Shown: positions 25,409-33,135, counted from the stretch's first letter. The stretch is DNA of 39,581 nucleotides from Erythrobacter sp. HI0063 (GCF_001635685.1 NZ_LWFF01000138.1:1-39581), one strand, 5' to 3'. The notes: generated from the sequence alone by a model not told the origin. Made by a program: numbers and translations.

Positions 25409-25422
25409 TCAGGGTTCGGCGA

Positions 25423-25710
25423 TCAGCCGAGGATCCCCATGATGTCGCTTTCCTTCATGATCAGCAGGTCTTCGCCGTCGAGCTTGACCTCGGTGCCCGA
25501 CCACTTGCCGAACAGGACGCGGTCGCCTGGCTTGACGTCGAGCGGGGTGACGGTGCCGTCATCGGCCTTGGCGCCCGAACCGACGGCGACGATTTCGCCT
25601 TCGCTGGGCTTTTCCTTGGCGCTGTCGGGGATGATGATGCCGCCTGCGGTCTTCTCGTCGGCTTCGATGCGACGGACCAGAACGCGGTCATGCAGTGGAC
25701 GAAATGCCAT
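25423..25710 (-). CDS. groES: Co-chaperonin GroES
   Basis: The 95-residue product forms the heptameric lid of Gro[31 protein letters not shown] at the N-terminus and the mobile loop region are typical, and the length matches the family. ATG 25710 is chosen since it aligns with all GroES starts and GAGG precedes it. The first gene of the groESL operon, it is 41 bp downstream of a CIRCE element, indicating HrcA-repressed heat-shock control. Confidence 0.98.
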   Translation of the reverse strand: MAFRPLHDRVLVRRIEADEKTAGGIIIPDSAKEKPSEGEIVAVGSGAKADDGTVTPLDVKPGDRVLFGKWSGTEVKLDGEDLLIMKESDIMGILG

Positions 25711-25750
25711 GATGTACCTCTTTCCTGTTCGAAAGGTTTTGAATTGCGTG

Positions 25751-25777
25751 TTGGCACTCACGCTGGGAGAGTGCCAG
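25751..25777. promoter_or_regulatory. CIRCE element (HrcA operator)
   Basis: TTGGCACTC and GAGTGCCAG are separated by 9 bp. This matches the CIRCE inverted repeat TTAGCACTC-N9-GAGTGCTAA at all but one position per arm. It lies at the expected transcription start of groESL, so HrcA binding would block initiation. hrcA itself is not in the window. Confidence 0.96.
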
Positions 25778-25784
25778 CGGCGCG

Positions 25785-25813
25785 CATATGTGGACGGGGC
25801 GATGCAGTGTCAA
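25785..25813 (-). promoter_or_regulatory. groESL promoter
   Basis: On the minus strand, TTGACA (25813-25808) and CATATG (25790-25785) are 17 bp apart. The predicted start at about 25778 falls at the edge of the CIRCE element. The boxes fit the housekeeping sigma factor better than sigma-32. Confidence 0.75.
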
Positions 25814-25983
25814 CGACTCCGACGGCAAAAATTCCGCAGCTTTCGGACAGGGCGTTGCATCGGGTGGCCGGACGGTGCGCCAGGCGGTGTGGGGCCGCAT
25901 GGCTGGCCATTTCGGGCGGGTTTCGCTAGTCGCTCCGGCGAACGGGACGCAACCCCGAAATTTCAAGACAAGAGGCCGCCATC

Positions 25984-26817
25984 GTGACGACCGACAAGGA
26001 CATCGCCGCTCTTACAATTCCCGAACAGCTTTTCATGTGGCTGAGGCTCCACATGATGGAGATCGCGGGCGCTTTCGCCGTTCTCGTGATCGGCCTGCTT
26101 CTGGCAGGATTGTTGTCGCGGTGGGCGCGTATCGCGCTCTCGCGCTCCTCCAAGCTCGATGCCACGGTCAGCCAGTTTCTCGCCAATCTGATCAAATATT
26201 CGCTCTGGGCGCTGGTCCTCGTCACCGTGCTCGCGCAGTTCGGCGTGCAGACGACCAGCATTCTCGCCGCGCTCGGTGGGATGGCGTTGGCGGTCGGGCT
26301 GGCCTTGCAGGGCACGCTGTCGAACGTGGCGTCGGGCGTGATGATACTGGTGCAGAAACCGTTCCGCGTGGGCGAGGGGATCACGGTCGGCGGGATAACC
26401 GCCGTGGTGCAGGATATCGGCCTGTTCACCACCGAGCTGAAGCAGTTCGACGGCCTGTTCGTGATGATCCCCAATTCCGAATTGTGGAACCAGCCGATCG
26501 TCAATTTCAACCGCCACCCCACGCGCCGATTCGAGCTGATCGTGGGCATCGGTTACGACGACAGCATGCAGGAAGCGCGCGAGGAATTGCTGAAACTGGC
26601 CGAGGCGGACGAGCGCGTCCTGCCCGAACCGGCGCCTGCCGCCTACGTCGCTTCGCTCGACGACAGTTCGGTGGGGATAGGACTTAGAGTCTGGTGCGCG
26701 ACAGGCGATTATCTGGGGCTTAGCTGGGATCTGACCGAACAGGCCAAGGCGCGCTTCGATGCGAAGGGCATCTCGATACCTTTCCCGCAGCGCGAGATCA
26801 CGACCAAAGCAGCCTAG
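25984..26817 (+). CDS. mscS: Small-conductance mechanosensitive channel MscS
   Basis: The 277-residue protein matches canonical MscS, close to E. coli (286). Helices TM1 and TM2 lie at about 27-47 and 65-87. The pore helix TM3, LGGMALAVGLALQGTLSNVASG (97-118), keeps the GLALQG...SN.A.G pattern of E. coli MscS. The beta domain and the alpha-beta C-terminal region follow. The channel releases solutes under membrane tension. The start codon is GTG 25984 with AGAGG upstream. It is the second MscS-type gene in the window. It ends convergently with the MATE gene, the two stops sharing CTAG. Confidence 0.92.
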   Translation: MTTDKDIAALTIPEQLFMWLRLHMMEIAGAFAVLVIGLLLAGLLSRWARIALSRSSKLDATVSQFLANLIKYSLWALVLVTVLAQFGVQTTSILAALGGMALAVGLALQGTLSNVASGVMILVQKPFRVGEGITVGGITAVVQDIGLFTTELKQFDGLFVMIPNSELWNQPIVNFNRHPTRRFELIVGIGYDDSMQEAREELLKLAEADERVLPEPAPAAYVASLDDSSVGIGLRVWCATGDYLGLSWDLTEQAKARFDAKGISIPFPQREITTKAA

Positions 26818-28226
26818 GGGGCTGTCAGCCCCAGCCGGTCGCGGGCGGTCCAGCGCCAGATCAAGAGCGCTGCCGCCACGGTCAGCCCGGTAGCGAGGCC
26901 GATCCAGACGCCCACGCCTTCCAGCGGCGTGAAGAAGCCGAGCACCACCGACGTGCCGATCCCCGGCACCCAATAGGCGAAAGCCGCAATCCACATCGGC
27001 ACGCGCGTGTCCTGAAGGCCGCGCAGAGCGCCCGCGGCCACGGCCTGCATCCCGTCGAACAGCTGGAAGGCGGCGGCGATCACGATATAGGTCAGCGCAT
27101 AGCCGATCAGCACCGCATTGGCCGGATCCCAGGGATCGACATAGATCGCCAGCAGGTATCGCGGCGCGATGATCATCGCGAGCGCGGTGACGCCCATGAA
27201 CCCCGTCCCGATCGCGATCGCGGCCCAACCGGCGCGCTTCATGCCCTCGGGGTCGCGCGCACCGTAGAAATAGCCCACCCGAATGGTCGCCGCCTGACCC
27301 ACGCCGAACGGCACTTGGAAGGCCAGCGCCGCGATCTGGAGCGCGACCGTGTGCGCGGCCAGCTGCGCGGTGCCGATATTGCCCATCAGGAAGGCGGCGG
27401 CGCCGAAAATGCCCGCCTCTGCGGTGATAGTCAGCGCGATCGGCGTCCCGATGCGCACGATCTGCCGGAACCGCTCCCAGTCCGGCGCCCACCACCGCCC
27501 GAAGATGCGATAGCGGTGGAGGCGCGGGTCGAGCCGGATCGCGGCGATATAGGCAGCCAGCGTCGCCAGCGCCGTGATGATCGTCGCCACGCCCGCACCC
27601 TTCAGGCCCAGTTCGGGTGCGCCGAGATGGCCGAAGATGAAGGCGTAATTGGCAAGCGCGTTGACCCCGATCCCGGCGGCCGTGATCAGCGTCGCCAGAA
27701 TGGGCCGGTCGAGCGCGGAGACGAAGCTGCGCAGCACGTTGTTGAACAGCATCGGCACGAGCGACCAGACGATCACCGTATTGTACTCGTTCGCCAGCCC
27801 GACGATCTGCGCGTCCTGGCCCGTCGCGCGCATCAGCGGGCCGAGCAGCAGGCATAGCCCCATGCCGAGAATGCCGCTCATCAGCGCCAGCCAGAGCGCC
27901 ATGCGGATGCCGCGCCTGACGGGACGCAGTGCCGGAGCGCGCGCGCCCAGATCGGCGGCGATCACCGGAGCCACCGCGCCGGTCAGCCCGCTCATTGCCC
28001 ACAAAATCAGGCCGAACAGCGCCACGGCCAGCGCGGAGGCGGCCAATTGTGCCTCGCCCAGCCGCGCGATGAAGATCACGTCGACCGCATAGGTCAGCAT
28101 CTGCAACAGGTTCGCCGCCGCCAGCGGCCAGCTCAGCCGCAGCGTGGCGGCGAATTCGCCGCGCCAGCCATCTCTGCCGCCGAGGACTTCGGGAGGCAGG
28201 GGCGAGGGGGAGGACGTGGTATCCAT
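26814..28226 (-). CDS. MATE family multidrug/toxin efflux transporter
   Basis: The 470-residue protein shows about twelve hydrophobic segments in two homologous halves, with MATE-family sequences near the N-terminus (LRLSWPLAAANLLQMLTYAVDVIFIARLGEAQLAA) and a similar motif in the second half (VRIGTPIALTITAEAGIFGAAAFLMGNIGTAQLAAHT). MATE transporters expel cationic drugs or metabolites in exchange for Na+ or H+. The substrate cannot be predicted. ATG 28226 begins a Pro/Ser-rich N-tail. It is monocistronic, divergent from the PagL-like gene, and its stop overlaps that of mscS. Confidence 0.92.
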   Translation of the reverse strand: MDTTSSPSPLPPEVLGGRDGWRGEFAATLRLSWPLAAANLLQMLTYAVDVIFIARLGEAQLAASALAVALFGLILWAMSGLTGAVAPVIAADLGARAPALRPVRRGIRMALWLALMSGILGMGLCLLLGPLMRATGQDAQIVGLANEYNTVIVWSLVPMLFNNVLRSFVSALDRPILATLITAAGIGVNALANYAFIFGHLGAPELGLKGAGVATIITALATLAAYIAAIRLDPRLHRYRIFGRWWAPDWERFRQIVRIGTPIALTITAEAGIFGAAAFLMGNIGTAQLAAHTVALQIAALAFQVPFGVGQAATIRVGYFYGARDPEGMKRAGWAAIAIGTGFMGVTALAMIIAPRYLLAIYVDPWDPANAVLIGYALTYIVIAAAFQLFDGMQAVAAGALRGLQDTRVPMWIAAFAYWVPGIGTSVVLGFFTPLEGVGVWIGLATGLTVAAALLIWRWTARDRLGLTAP

Positions 28227-28373
28227 GACAGTGCGTGCCGCCCGGTCAGGACAGCCGCACCGGATAGGGAGGCGCCCCGATCAAGGCAATCGCTGGCTCG
28301 TGCGCGCTTCAGCTTCGGGCAAGATGCGATGCAGCAGAGGCACACCCGTTCCAGCACAGGGGTCCCCCGCACG

Positions 28374-28910
28374 ATGCGCCTTTCCTTCCTCGCCGCCGCT
28401 CTCGCGATCGGTCTCGCCGCTCCCGCGCAGGCAGGCGAGGTCTTCGGCGGAGTCTACGCCCATGCCGTCGACACGCCGTTCACCTTCGACACGGGCGAGG
28501 GCGGGGCGGATGTCCACATCGGCGTGCGCAGCGAACCGATCAAGGCCCTGCGCGTCATCGGCAAACCGTCCGCGCATGTGTTCGGATCGCTCAACAGCGA
28601 AGAGGGCGGCACCGATTTCGTAGCCGCCGGTCTGTCCTGGAAGGTGGATGCGGGGCCGGTCTATATCCGCCCCGGCGTGGGCCTCGCGCTCCACAACGCG
28701 CCGGACCTGCGCGTCGACCCGGCAACCCGCATCCGCACCGATCTGGGCAGCCGCGTGCTGTTCGAACCCGAGATCGCGATCGGGACGAACCTGACGGAGC
28801 GGGTCTCGATCGAGGCGAGCTGGGTCCACATCAGCAATGCCCGCCTGTTCAATCGCGAGCAGAATCCCGGCATCGACATGATGGGCGTTCGGCTGAACTG
28901 GAAAATCTGA
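28374..28910 (+). CDS. Lipid A 3-O-deacylase-like outer-membrane protein (PagL/acyloxyacyl hydrolase family)
   Basis: The 178-residue product has a signal peptide cleaved near residue 20 (APAQA) and then alternating beta strands, as expected for an 8-stranded barrel. The family active-site motif HxSNA appears as HISNARLF, with His152 and Ser154. The third catalytic residue is Glu in Pseudomonas PagL; here the aligned position is probably Asp168 in NPGIDMM. PagL removes the 3-O-acyl chain of lipid A and can reduce innate immune recognition. Sphingomonads largely replace lipopolysaccharide with glycosphingolipids, so the substrate is uncertain. It is divergent from the MATE gene. Confidence 0.8.
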   Translation: MRLSFLAAALAIGLAAPAQAGEVFGGVYAHAVDTPFTFDTGEGGADVHIGVRSEPIKALRVIGKPSAHVFGSLNSEEGGTDFVAAGLSWKVDAGPVYIRPGVGLALHNAPDLRVDPATRIRTDLGSRVLFEPEIAIGTNLTERVSIEASWVHISNARLFNREQNPGIDMMGVRLNWKI

Positions 28911-29032
28911 GAGAGTTTCGACGCGAAAACAGAGGCGTGCCGCGCAATCGAAGGAACCGGTCAGACGGTTTGCGGTTGTATCCGCGTCGGCGCGCGTATG
29001 GTAGCATGCCGGAAGTAACTCGGAGAGACGCC

Positions 29033-29167
29033 ATGAAGAAGTTCGTAACCATGCTCGCGCTGGGCAGCTCGATCGTCCTGTTGTCCGCCTGCAACACCGC
29101 ACGCGGCGCCGTCAACGACGTCGAATCGGTTGGCGATTGCGTCGACGGCGTCGAAGGCAATTGCTGA
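29033..29167 (+). CDS. Entericidin A/B family lipoprotein
   Basis: The 44-residue product has a lipoprotein signal peptide (LLSAC, Cys20). CNTARGAVNDVESVGDCV matches the CNTxRGxGxDIxxxGxxI pattern of enterobacterial entericidins, the EcnA antidote and EcnB toxin pair linked to stationary-phase lysis. Only one gene is present, so toxin-antidote function is not shown. Two extra Cys (residues 37 and 44) near the C-terminus are unusual. GGAGA precedes ATG 29033. A strong terminator follows. Confidence 0.85.
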   Translation: MKKFVTMLALGSSIVLLSACNTARGAVNDVESVGDCVDGVEGNC

Positions 29168-29193
29168 GCCGACGCGAAGCGTAAGCTGTTTAG

Positions 29194-29226
29194 AAAAGGC
29201 GCTGCCCATCGGGCGGCGCCTTTTTT
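29194..29226 (+). terminator. Intrinsic terminator after the entericidin gene
   Basis: AAAAGGCGC-T-GCCC pairs with GGGC-G-GCGCCTTTT around an ATC loop, followed by T6. Confidence 0.92.
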
Positions 29227-29275
29227 ATTGTGTCCTGCACCGCTGGGCCCATCCTCACCGATGGCGGACAAACGA

Positions 29276-29305
29276 AAAGGGCGGCGCCTCGCGGCACCGC
29301 CCTTT
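29276..29305 (-). terminator. Intrinsic terminator of rplL
   Basis: On the minus strand AAAGGGCGG-T-GCC pairs with GGC-G-CCGCCCTTT around a GCGA loop and is followed by a T-run. It is 26 bp after the rplL stop. Confidence 0.88.
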
Positions 29306-29331
29306 CCTGTCTCGCAAAAGCGATCCGAAGA

Positions 29332-29706
29332 TTACTTGAGTTCGACCGTGCCGCCAGCGGCTTCGATCTTGCCCTTGATTTCTTCGGCTTCCGCCTTGTT
29401 GACGCCTTCCTTGATCGGCTTCGGCGCGCCTTCGACGAGCGCCTTGGCTTCGCCCAGGCCCAGACCGGTGATGGCGCGGACTTCCTTGATGACCTGGATC
29501 TTCTTGCCACCGTCGCCGGTCAGGACGACGTCGAATTCGTCCTTTTCTTCGGCTGCGGGGGCATCGCCACCGGCGGCGGGGCCGGCCACGGCGACGGCAG
29601 CGGCGGCGCTAACGCCCCACTCTTCTTCCAGTGCCTTGGCAAGCTCGGCGGCTTCCATGACGGTCAGTTTGCTCAGTTCTTCGACAAGCTTAGCGATATC
29701 GGCCAT
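29332..29706 (-). CDS. rplL: Large ribosomal subunit protein bL12 (L7/L12)
   Basis: The 124-residue product has the N-terminal dimerisation domain ([34 protein letters not shown]), an Ala/Gly hinge at about 36-50, and the C-terminal domain with [33 protein letters not shown], which recruits translation GTPases. The length is normal. TTGGAGTGA provides the ribosome binding site. It follows rplJ by 70 bp. Unlike the canonical order, rpoB does not follow. Confidence 0.98.
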   Translation of the reverse strand: MADIAKLVEELSKLTVMEAAELAKALEEEWGVSAAAAVAVAGPAAGGDAPAAEEKDEFDVVLTGDGGKKIQVIKEVRAITGLGLGEAKALVEGAPKPIKEGVNKAEAEEIKGKIEAAGGTVELK

Positions 29707-29776
29707 GATGTTTCACTCCAAAATTTCAGTTGGGACACAGGCGTCCCGAGTAAATGTTGCTTCTGCGGTAAATCGC

Positions 29777-30292
29777 TTACGCCGCTTCTTTGGCGCCATA
29801 GGCACCGAAGACGCGTGCGAGCATCGATACGGGTTCCTTGATCGTGCGGACGACCTTCGTCGCCGGCGCATTGACCAGACCCACGATCGTACCACGCAGC
29901 TCGTCGAGCGACGGCATCGAGGCGAGTGCCTTGACCCCTGCTTCGTCGAGCACGCTCGCCCCCATGGAACCACCGACGATTTCGAGCTTGTCGTTGGTCT
30001 TGGCGAAGTCCACCACGACCTTCGCGGCCGCGACCGGATCTTCCGAATAGGAGAGGGCCGTGGGGCCGCTCAGATATTCGTCGATACCGGTGTAATCGGT
30101 GTCCTTCAGGGCGAGCTTGGCGAGGCGATTCTTCGCAACCTTGTAGGTCGCGCCCGCTTCACGCATCTTCTGCCTCAGTTCGGTGGACTGGGCCACCGTC
30201 AGGCCGAGGTTGCGGGTGACAACCACCACGCCCGCCTCGTTGAAGACTGCGTTGAGCTGGGCGACCGCGTCGGCTTTCTGCGAACGATCCAT
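29777..30292 (-). CDS. rplJ: Large ribosomal subunit protein uL10
   Basis: The 171-residue product is L10, the base of the L7/L12 stalk. MDRSQKADAVAQLNAVFNEAGVVVVTRNLGLTVAQ is typical of the start. The C-terminal helix that binds bL12 dimers is present. ATG 30292 is chosen because AAGGAG lies 6 bases upstream; a GTG five codons further up is possible. A hairpin upstream resembles an autoregulatory leader. Confidence 0.97.
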   Translation of the reverse strand: MDRSQKADAVAQLNAVFNEAGVVVVTRNLGLTVAQSTELRQKMREAGATYKVAKNRLAKLALKDTDYTGIDEYLSGPTALSYSEDPVAAAKVVVDFAKTNDKLEIVGGSMGASVLDEAGVKALASMPSLDELRGTIVGLVNAPATKVVRTIKEPVSMLARVFGAYGAKEAA

Positions 30293-30604
30293 GCCATACT
30301 CCTTCACAATGTGCGCCGCATGCTAGGCCTTTTGGGCAGGCCATGCGGTTGGCACGATGGCCGCTCGGGATGGCTCCCGCACGGCCGGCTCATATTCGCC
30401 CATGCCGCTGATCGGCACGGACATGTCCATTGATGGGGAAGGAGGGCCGTTCGCTGCTCTGAGCGAAACATGCCTGACGGCCATGCGCGAAGGCATTGCC
30501 GATTGAAATCTCGTTTCCCCGCCTAGGCTGGAAATTAAGACCGGCAATTCCGGCCACCAACTGTCTCGGACGGCTGAACGCCGGATGCCTTGTCGCCTAA
30601 ACGA
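30293..30604 (-). promoter_or_regulatory. Noncoding upstream region of rplJ-rplL with candidate L10 leader hairpin
   Basis: No gene is seen here. On the minus strand, CCGCAT-GGCCT pairs with AGGCC-(TAGC bulge)-ATGCGG around a 7-base loop (30316-30348), ending 10 bp before AAGGAG. L10-L12 complexes bind leader RNA hairpins in many bacteria and repress their own operon, so this may be such a site. A promoter lies presumably within 30400-30600, but none could be assigned. Confidence 0.45.
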
Positions 30605-30633
30605 AAAGGCCCGCCGTTCGAGGGCGGGCCTTT
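30605..30633. terminator. Intrinsic terminator after the first Met-rich lipoprotein gene
   Basis: AAAGGCCCGCC and GGCGGGCCTTT form an 11-bp perfect stem with a 7-base loop. On the minus strand TTTT follows. It lies 72 bp after the stop at 30706. Confidence 0.85.
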
Positions 30634-30705
30634 AGCGTTCCGGGCTGTCGAGTCAAGGACAAGCGTGTCTGCCGCTCGTGTCCTGACCCGCTCCTGCCGA
30701 GCCGA

Positions 30706-30987
30706 TTACATCGGCGTTTCGGCGGTGTCCGGCGTATCGGCCATCGCTTCGTCGGCCATCATGCCGTCTTCGCCCATGGCGTCGTTCGCCATGCCGTCCG
30801 TGGACATGGCATCGTCGGCCATCGGCGTTTCGCCGCCGACCGGGGCGGTCATGCCCTGGTCCATCGGCTCGACCGCGGCGGGCTCCATCGAGGTGGTGTC
30901 GGTGCCGTCGACTTCCTCGGCCGATTCGCCGCAGGCGGCGAGCGAGAGGGCGAAGGGCAGGGCGGCGATAAGGGCAATCTTCTTCAT
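30706..30987 (-). CDS. Small Met-rich acidic lipoprotein A
   Basis: The 93-residue product has a lipoprotein signal peptide (SLAAC, Cys19). The mature chain has 11 Met in about 75 residues, mostly as GM, AM or TPM next to Asp/Glu, and no Lys, Arg, His or aromatic residue. It is probably disordered. GGAGA precedes ATG 30987. Met clusters can bind Cu(I), but without His or Cys this is speculation. It is a paralogue of the lipoprotein at 31209 and shares the MKKIALIAA signal with the lipoprotein at 17749. No known family is recognised. Confidence 0.8.
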   Translation of the reverse strand: MKKIALIAALPFALSLAACGESAEEVDGTDTTSMEPAAVEPMDQGMTAPVGGETPMADDAMSTDGMANDAMGEDGMMADEAMADTPDTAETPM

Positions 30988-31122
30988 GGTCGTCTCCGAA
31001 AAGTGTCCGAGGCATCGGTTGCGCCGTCGGTTGGATCTACACGCCATGAAATCGCCATAATCCGCGAAGGTTCCGAGACGTCCGCTGCATCGCCCGGCGC
31101 AGGGACAGGAAAAAGGACAAAG

Positions 31123-31158
31123 AAAAAGGGCCCAACCTCGGTGGCGGGGGCCCTTTTT
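31123..31158. terminator. Intrinsic terminator between the two Met-rich lipoprotein genes
   Basis: AAAAAGGGCCC and GGGCCCTTTTT form an 11-bp stem with a 14-base loop. It ends the gene at 31209 on the minus strand, so the two lipoprotein genes are separate transcripts. Confidence 0.85.
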
Positions 31159-31208
31159 CAGTACCGTCCGTAGGGATCGGGCGGAGCCGAACTCCGCCCG
31201 AAAGCCGC

Positions 31209-31454
31209 TTACATCGGGGTTTCGGTCGCTTCCGGAGCGGGGGTTTCGGCCGTCATGCCGTCTTCCATCATGCCGTCTTCCGCCATGGGGGTTTCGCCCG
31301 CCATCGGGGTTTCGGCAGCCATCGGCTCGGTGGTCATGGTTTCGGTGGTCATGGTCTCGGTGGCCATGGGCTCTTCGACGGTGTCTTCCGCGGCGTTGTC
31401 GCAAGCGACGAGGCCGAAAGCGAGCGGCAGAGCAATGAGAGCGAACTTCTTCAT
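31209..31454 (-). CDS. Small Met-rich acidic lipoprotein B with short tandem repeats
   Basis: The 81-residue product has a signal peptide ending LVAC (Cys18). The mature part has 10 Met and contains tandem units such as TETMTTETMTTEPM and ETPMAGETPMAE. It lacks Lys, Arg, His and aromatics. AAAGGA precedes ATG 31454, and a good promoter lies at 31514-31542. A terminator follows. It is a paralogue of the lipoprotein at 30706. The repetitive DNA suggests growth by slippage. The function is unknown. Confidence 0.8.
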   Translation of the reverse strand: MKKFALIALPLAFGLVACDNAAEDTVEEPMATETMTTETMTTEPMAAETPMAGETPMAEDGMMEDGMTAETPAPEATETPM

Positions 31455-31513
31455 GATTTGATTCCTTTGCCGGTTAGGGCGCGCCGAAATGGCTTGCCGC
31501 GATTGGCCGTCAC

Positions 31514-31542
31514 ATTATCGCCTTATTTGAGATTCGTGCCAA
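31514..31542 (-). promoter_or_regulatory. Predicted promoter of the Met-rich lipoprotein B gene
   Basis: On the minus strand TTGGCA (31542-31537) and GATAAT (31519-31514) are 17 bp apart. The predicted start is about 55 bp upstream of ATG 31454. Confidence 0.6.
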
Positions 31543-31571
31543 GAGGAATTTTACCTGCCGGTAAGAAATAC

Positions 31572-32342
31572 TCATGCGGGCGCAGCCTCCTTCACGGAAA
31601 GACGAGCGGGCGTCAGGTCCACCCCCTTGCGCCTGGCAGCGCGGCGCGCGGCGAGTGCGCTCGATCCGGCGATCGTCAGCGCGAGAAACCCTACCACCAG
31701 CGAATCCGCGATCATCAGCGCCCAGTCGAGCCCCGGCGGAGCCCAGACGACCGCCACGATGGCCAGGCCGTAATGCGGGATCATCAGGGGCACGAAGCCC
31801 GCGACGAACAGACCGAGCGCGTACCAGAACGATCCGTTCATGATGGCGACCGAACGGACGGGGCCGATCCGCGCATTGCCGAGCGCCCAGGCCACGGTCC
31901 AGACGGTCAGATAGATCATCGCCACCTGAAGCACGATACCGGTCCCGGCATCCGCGATCGGCCCGTCGAGGCCCAGCGGCGCGAGGAATTCGGGGCCGAA
32001 CAGCGACCACCAGGCCTGGATCGCGGAGAGAGCGAATACGACCAGCCACAGTCCGATGGCGGGCCATTCGATCCGCACGGCGCGCGCCGCATCGCCGAGC
32101 AGCAGGTAGCGGACGAACCAATAGCTCGGCAGTCCGATGGCCAGCGTCTTGGCGAAGCCGAACCAGAGCCGCACCGGATCGCCCTCCGCCGCCTTCGCGC
32201 CTGCCTCGTTCAGATACATCCCGGCCTGTATCTCGACGACGTGTTGCGCCATTTCCACGAGCACCGGAATCAGGAACAGCAGCGGGAAGGCCAGAGCGAA
32301 ACGCCCCGCATTGCGATAGATTGCCTTGATGTCGGCCCACAT
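31572..32342 (-). CDS. Polytopic membrane protein of unknown function
   Basis: The 256-residue protein begins MWADIKAIYRNAGRFALAFPLLFLIPVLVEMAQHVVE and has about six hydrophobic segments. It resembles no family I can name. ATG 32342 lies 4 bp after the XRE gene stop, so it is the third gene of a DUF2975-XRE-membrane operon. Longer starts at 32363 or 32411 would overlap the XRE gene. The C-terminal tail is basic (AARRAARRKG). It may act with the DUF2975 protein, but that is inference from operon structure. Confidence 0.75.
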   Translation of the reverse strand: MWADIKAIYRNAGRFALAFPLLFLIPVLVEMAQHVVEIQAGMYLNEAGAKAAEGDPVRLWFGFAKTLAIGLPSYWFVRYLLLGDAARAVRIEWPAIGLWLVVFALSAIQAWWSLFGPEFLAPLGLDGPIADAGTGIVLQVAMIYLTVWTVAWALGNARIGPVRSVAIMNGSFWYALGLFVAGFVPLMIPHYGLAIVAVVWAPPGLDWALMIADSLVVGFLALTIAGSSALAARRAARRKGVDLTPARLSVKEAAPA

Positions 32343-32346
32343 GATG

Positions 32347-32556
32347 TCATTCCCCCTCGTCATGGGCGAGCAGATCGCCCGGTTGGCACTGAAGCTCGCG
32401 GCAGATCGCATCGAGCGTGGAAAAGCGGATCGCCTTCGCCTTGCCCGTCTTCAGGATCGACAAATTGGCGAGCGTCAGGCCGACCCGGTCGGCCAGATCG
32501 GTCAGTGTCATGCGCCGCTCGTGCAGCAGCTCGTCGAGCTTGACTCTGATGGCCAT
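32347..32556 (-). CDS. XRE-family transcriptional regulator
   Basis: The 69-residue product is a single Cro/CI helix-turn-helix: MTLTDLADRVGLTLANLSILKTGKAKAIRFSTLDAICRELQCQPGDLL. The HTH spans about residues 16-45. Small XRE regulators of this type are typically encoded with DUF2975 membrane proteins, as here. ATG 32556 overlaps the DUF2975 stop as TGATG, so the two are coupled. It is likely autoregulatory through the palindromes at 33087-33135. Confidence 0.9.
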   Translation of the reverse strand: MAIRVKLDELLHERRMTLTDLADRVGLTLANLSILKTGKAKAIRFSTLDAICRELQCQPGDLLAHDEGE

Positions 32557-33062
32557 CAGACCGTGCCCTCCAGATCGTCGCGCATGATCGCGCCTTCCTT
32601 GAAAATGCGCGCCAGGATGAGCAGCAGCGGCACGGCGAACCAGCCGGTCAAAGAGAGCGACCAGCCGAGATATTCGCCGCTCGCCTCGCTCGCCCAGATG
32701 GAGACCTGACCGAAGGCGAGATCGACCAGATTGATGGTGAGCAGCGCCCTGGCGATGATGGCGAGGCGCTTGGCATTGGTTTCGGTAAAGGCCGCGCCCG
32801 CCTGCGTATCCCGAAGCATGGCGATAAGCCGGGTGAAGATAAGGTGAGCGGCTCCGACGACGGCGAACACGCAGACGCAGGCGAGCTTGAGCCACAAGAA
32901 CAGGGCGTCGACCGAGCGCGGACCTTCGAAGGCCCGCTCGAACGTCGTACGGAACTGATCCGGGTCGATCACCATCATTGCCAGCAGCAGGGCGAACAGC
33001 GCCCCCATGATCCAGTTCAGCCAATTGGCTGCCCGCAACACCCAGATCGCCACCTTGATCAT
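32556..33062 (-). CDS. DUF2975 domain membrane protein
   Basis: The 168-residue protein has four hydrophobic segments (about 13-32, 58-80, 100-118, 133-152). The central segment with RDTQAGAAFTETNAKRLAIIARALL matches DUF2975, in which the RxxxxGxpFxxxNaxrLrxi pattern is conserved. The family is almost always paired with a small XRE regulator, here the next gene. The function is unknown; a signal-to-regulator role has been suggested from the pairing. It is the first gene of the operon. Confidence 0.87.
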   Translation of the reverse strand: MIKVAIWVLRAANWLNWIMGALFALLLAMMVIDPDQFRTTFERAFEGPRSVDALFLWLKLACVCVFAVVGAAHLIFTRLIAMLRDTQAGAAFTETNAKRLAIIARALLTINLVDLAFGQVSIWASEASGEYLGWSLSLTGWFAVPLLLILARIFKEGAIMRDDLEGTV

Positions 33063-33086
33063 AATCGAACCCCGCCTCGAATCGTT

Positions 33087-33101
33087 TATCGAAATTCGAT
33101 A
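33087..33101. promoter_or_regulatory. Candidate operator 1, TATCG-N5-CGATA, upstream of the DUF2975 operon
   Basis: TATCG-AAATT-CGATA is a perfect 5-bp inverted repeat 25 bp before the start codon at 33062. Its centre is 31 bp from that of the second site, about three helix turns. Confidence 0.55.
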
Positions 33102-33114
33102 TGGCCGGGCTCGA

Positions 33115-33135
33115 ATTTATCGTCAATCGATAAAT
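33115..33135. promoter_or_regulatory. Candidate operator 2, ATTTATCG-N5-CGATAAAT
   Basis: A perfect 8-bp inverted repeat with a TCAAT spacer. It has the same TATCG-N5-CGATA core as operator 1, so both may bind the XRE regulator cooperatively. Confidence 0.65.
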
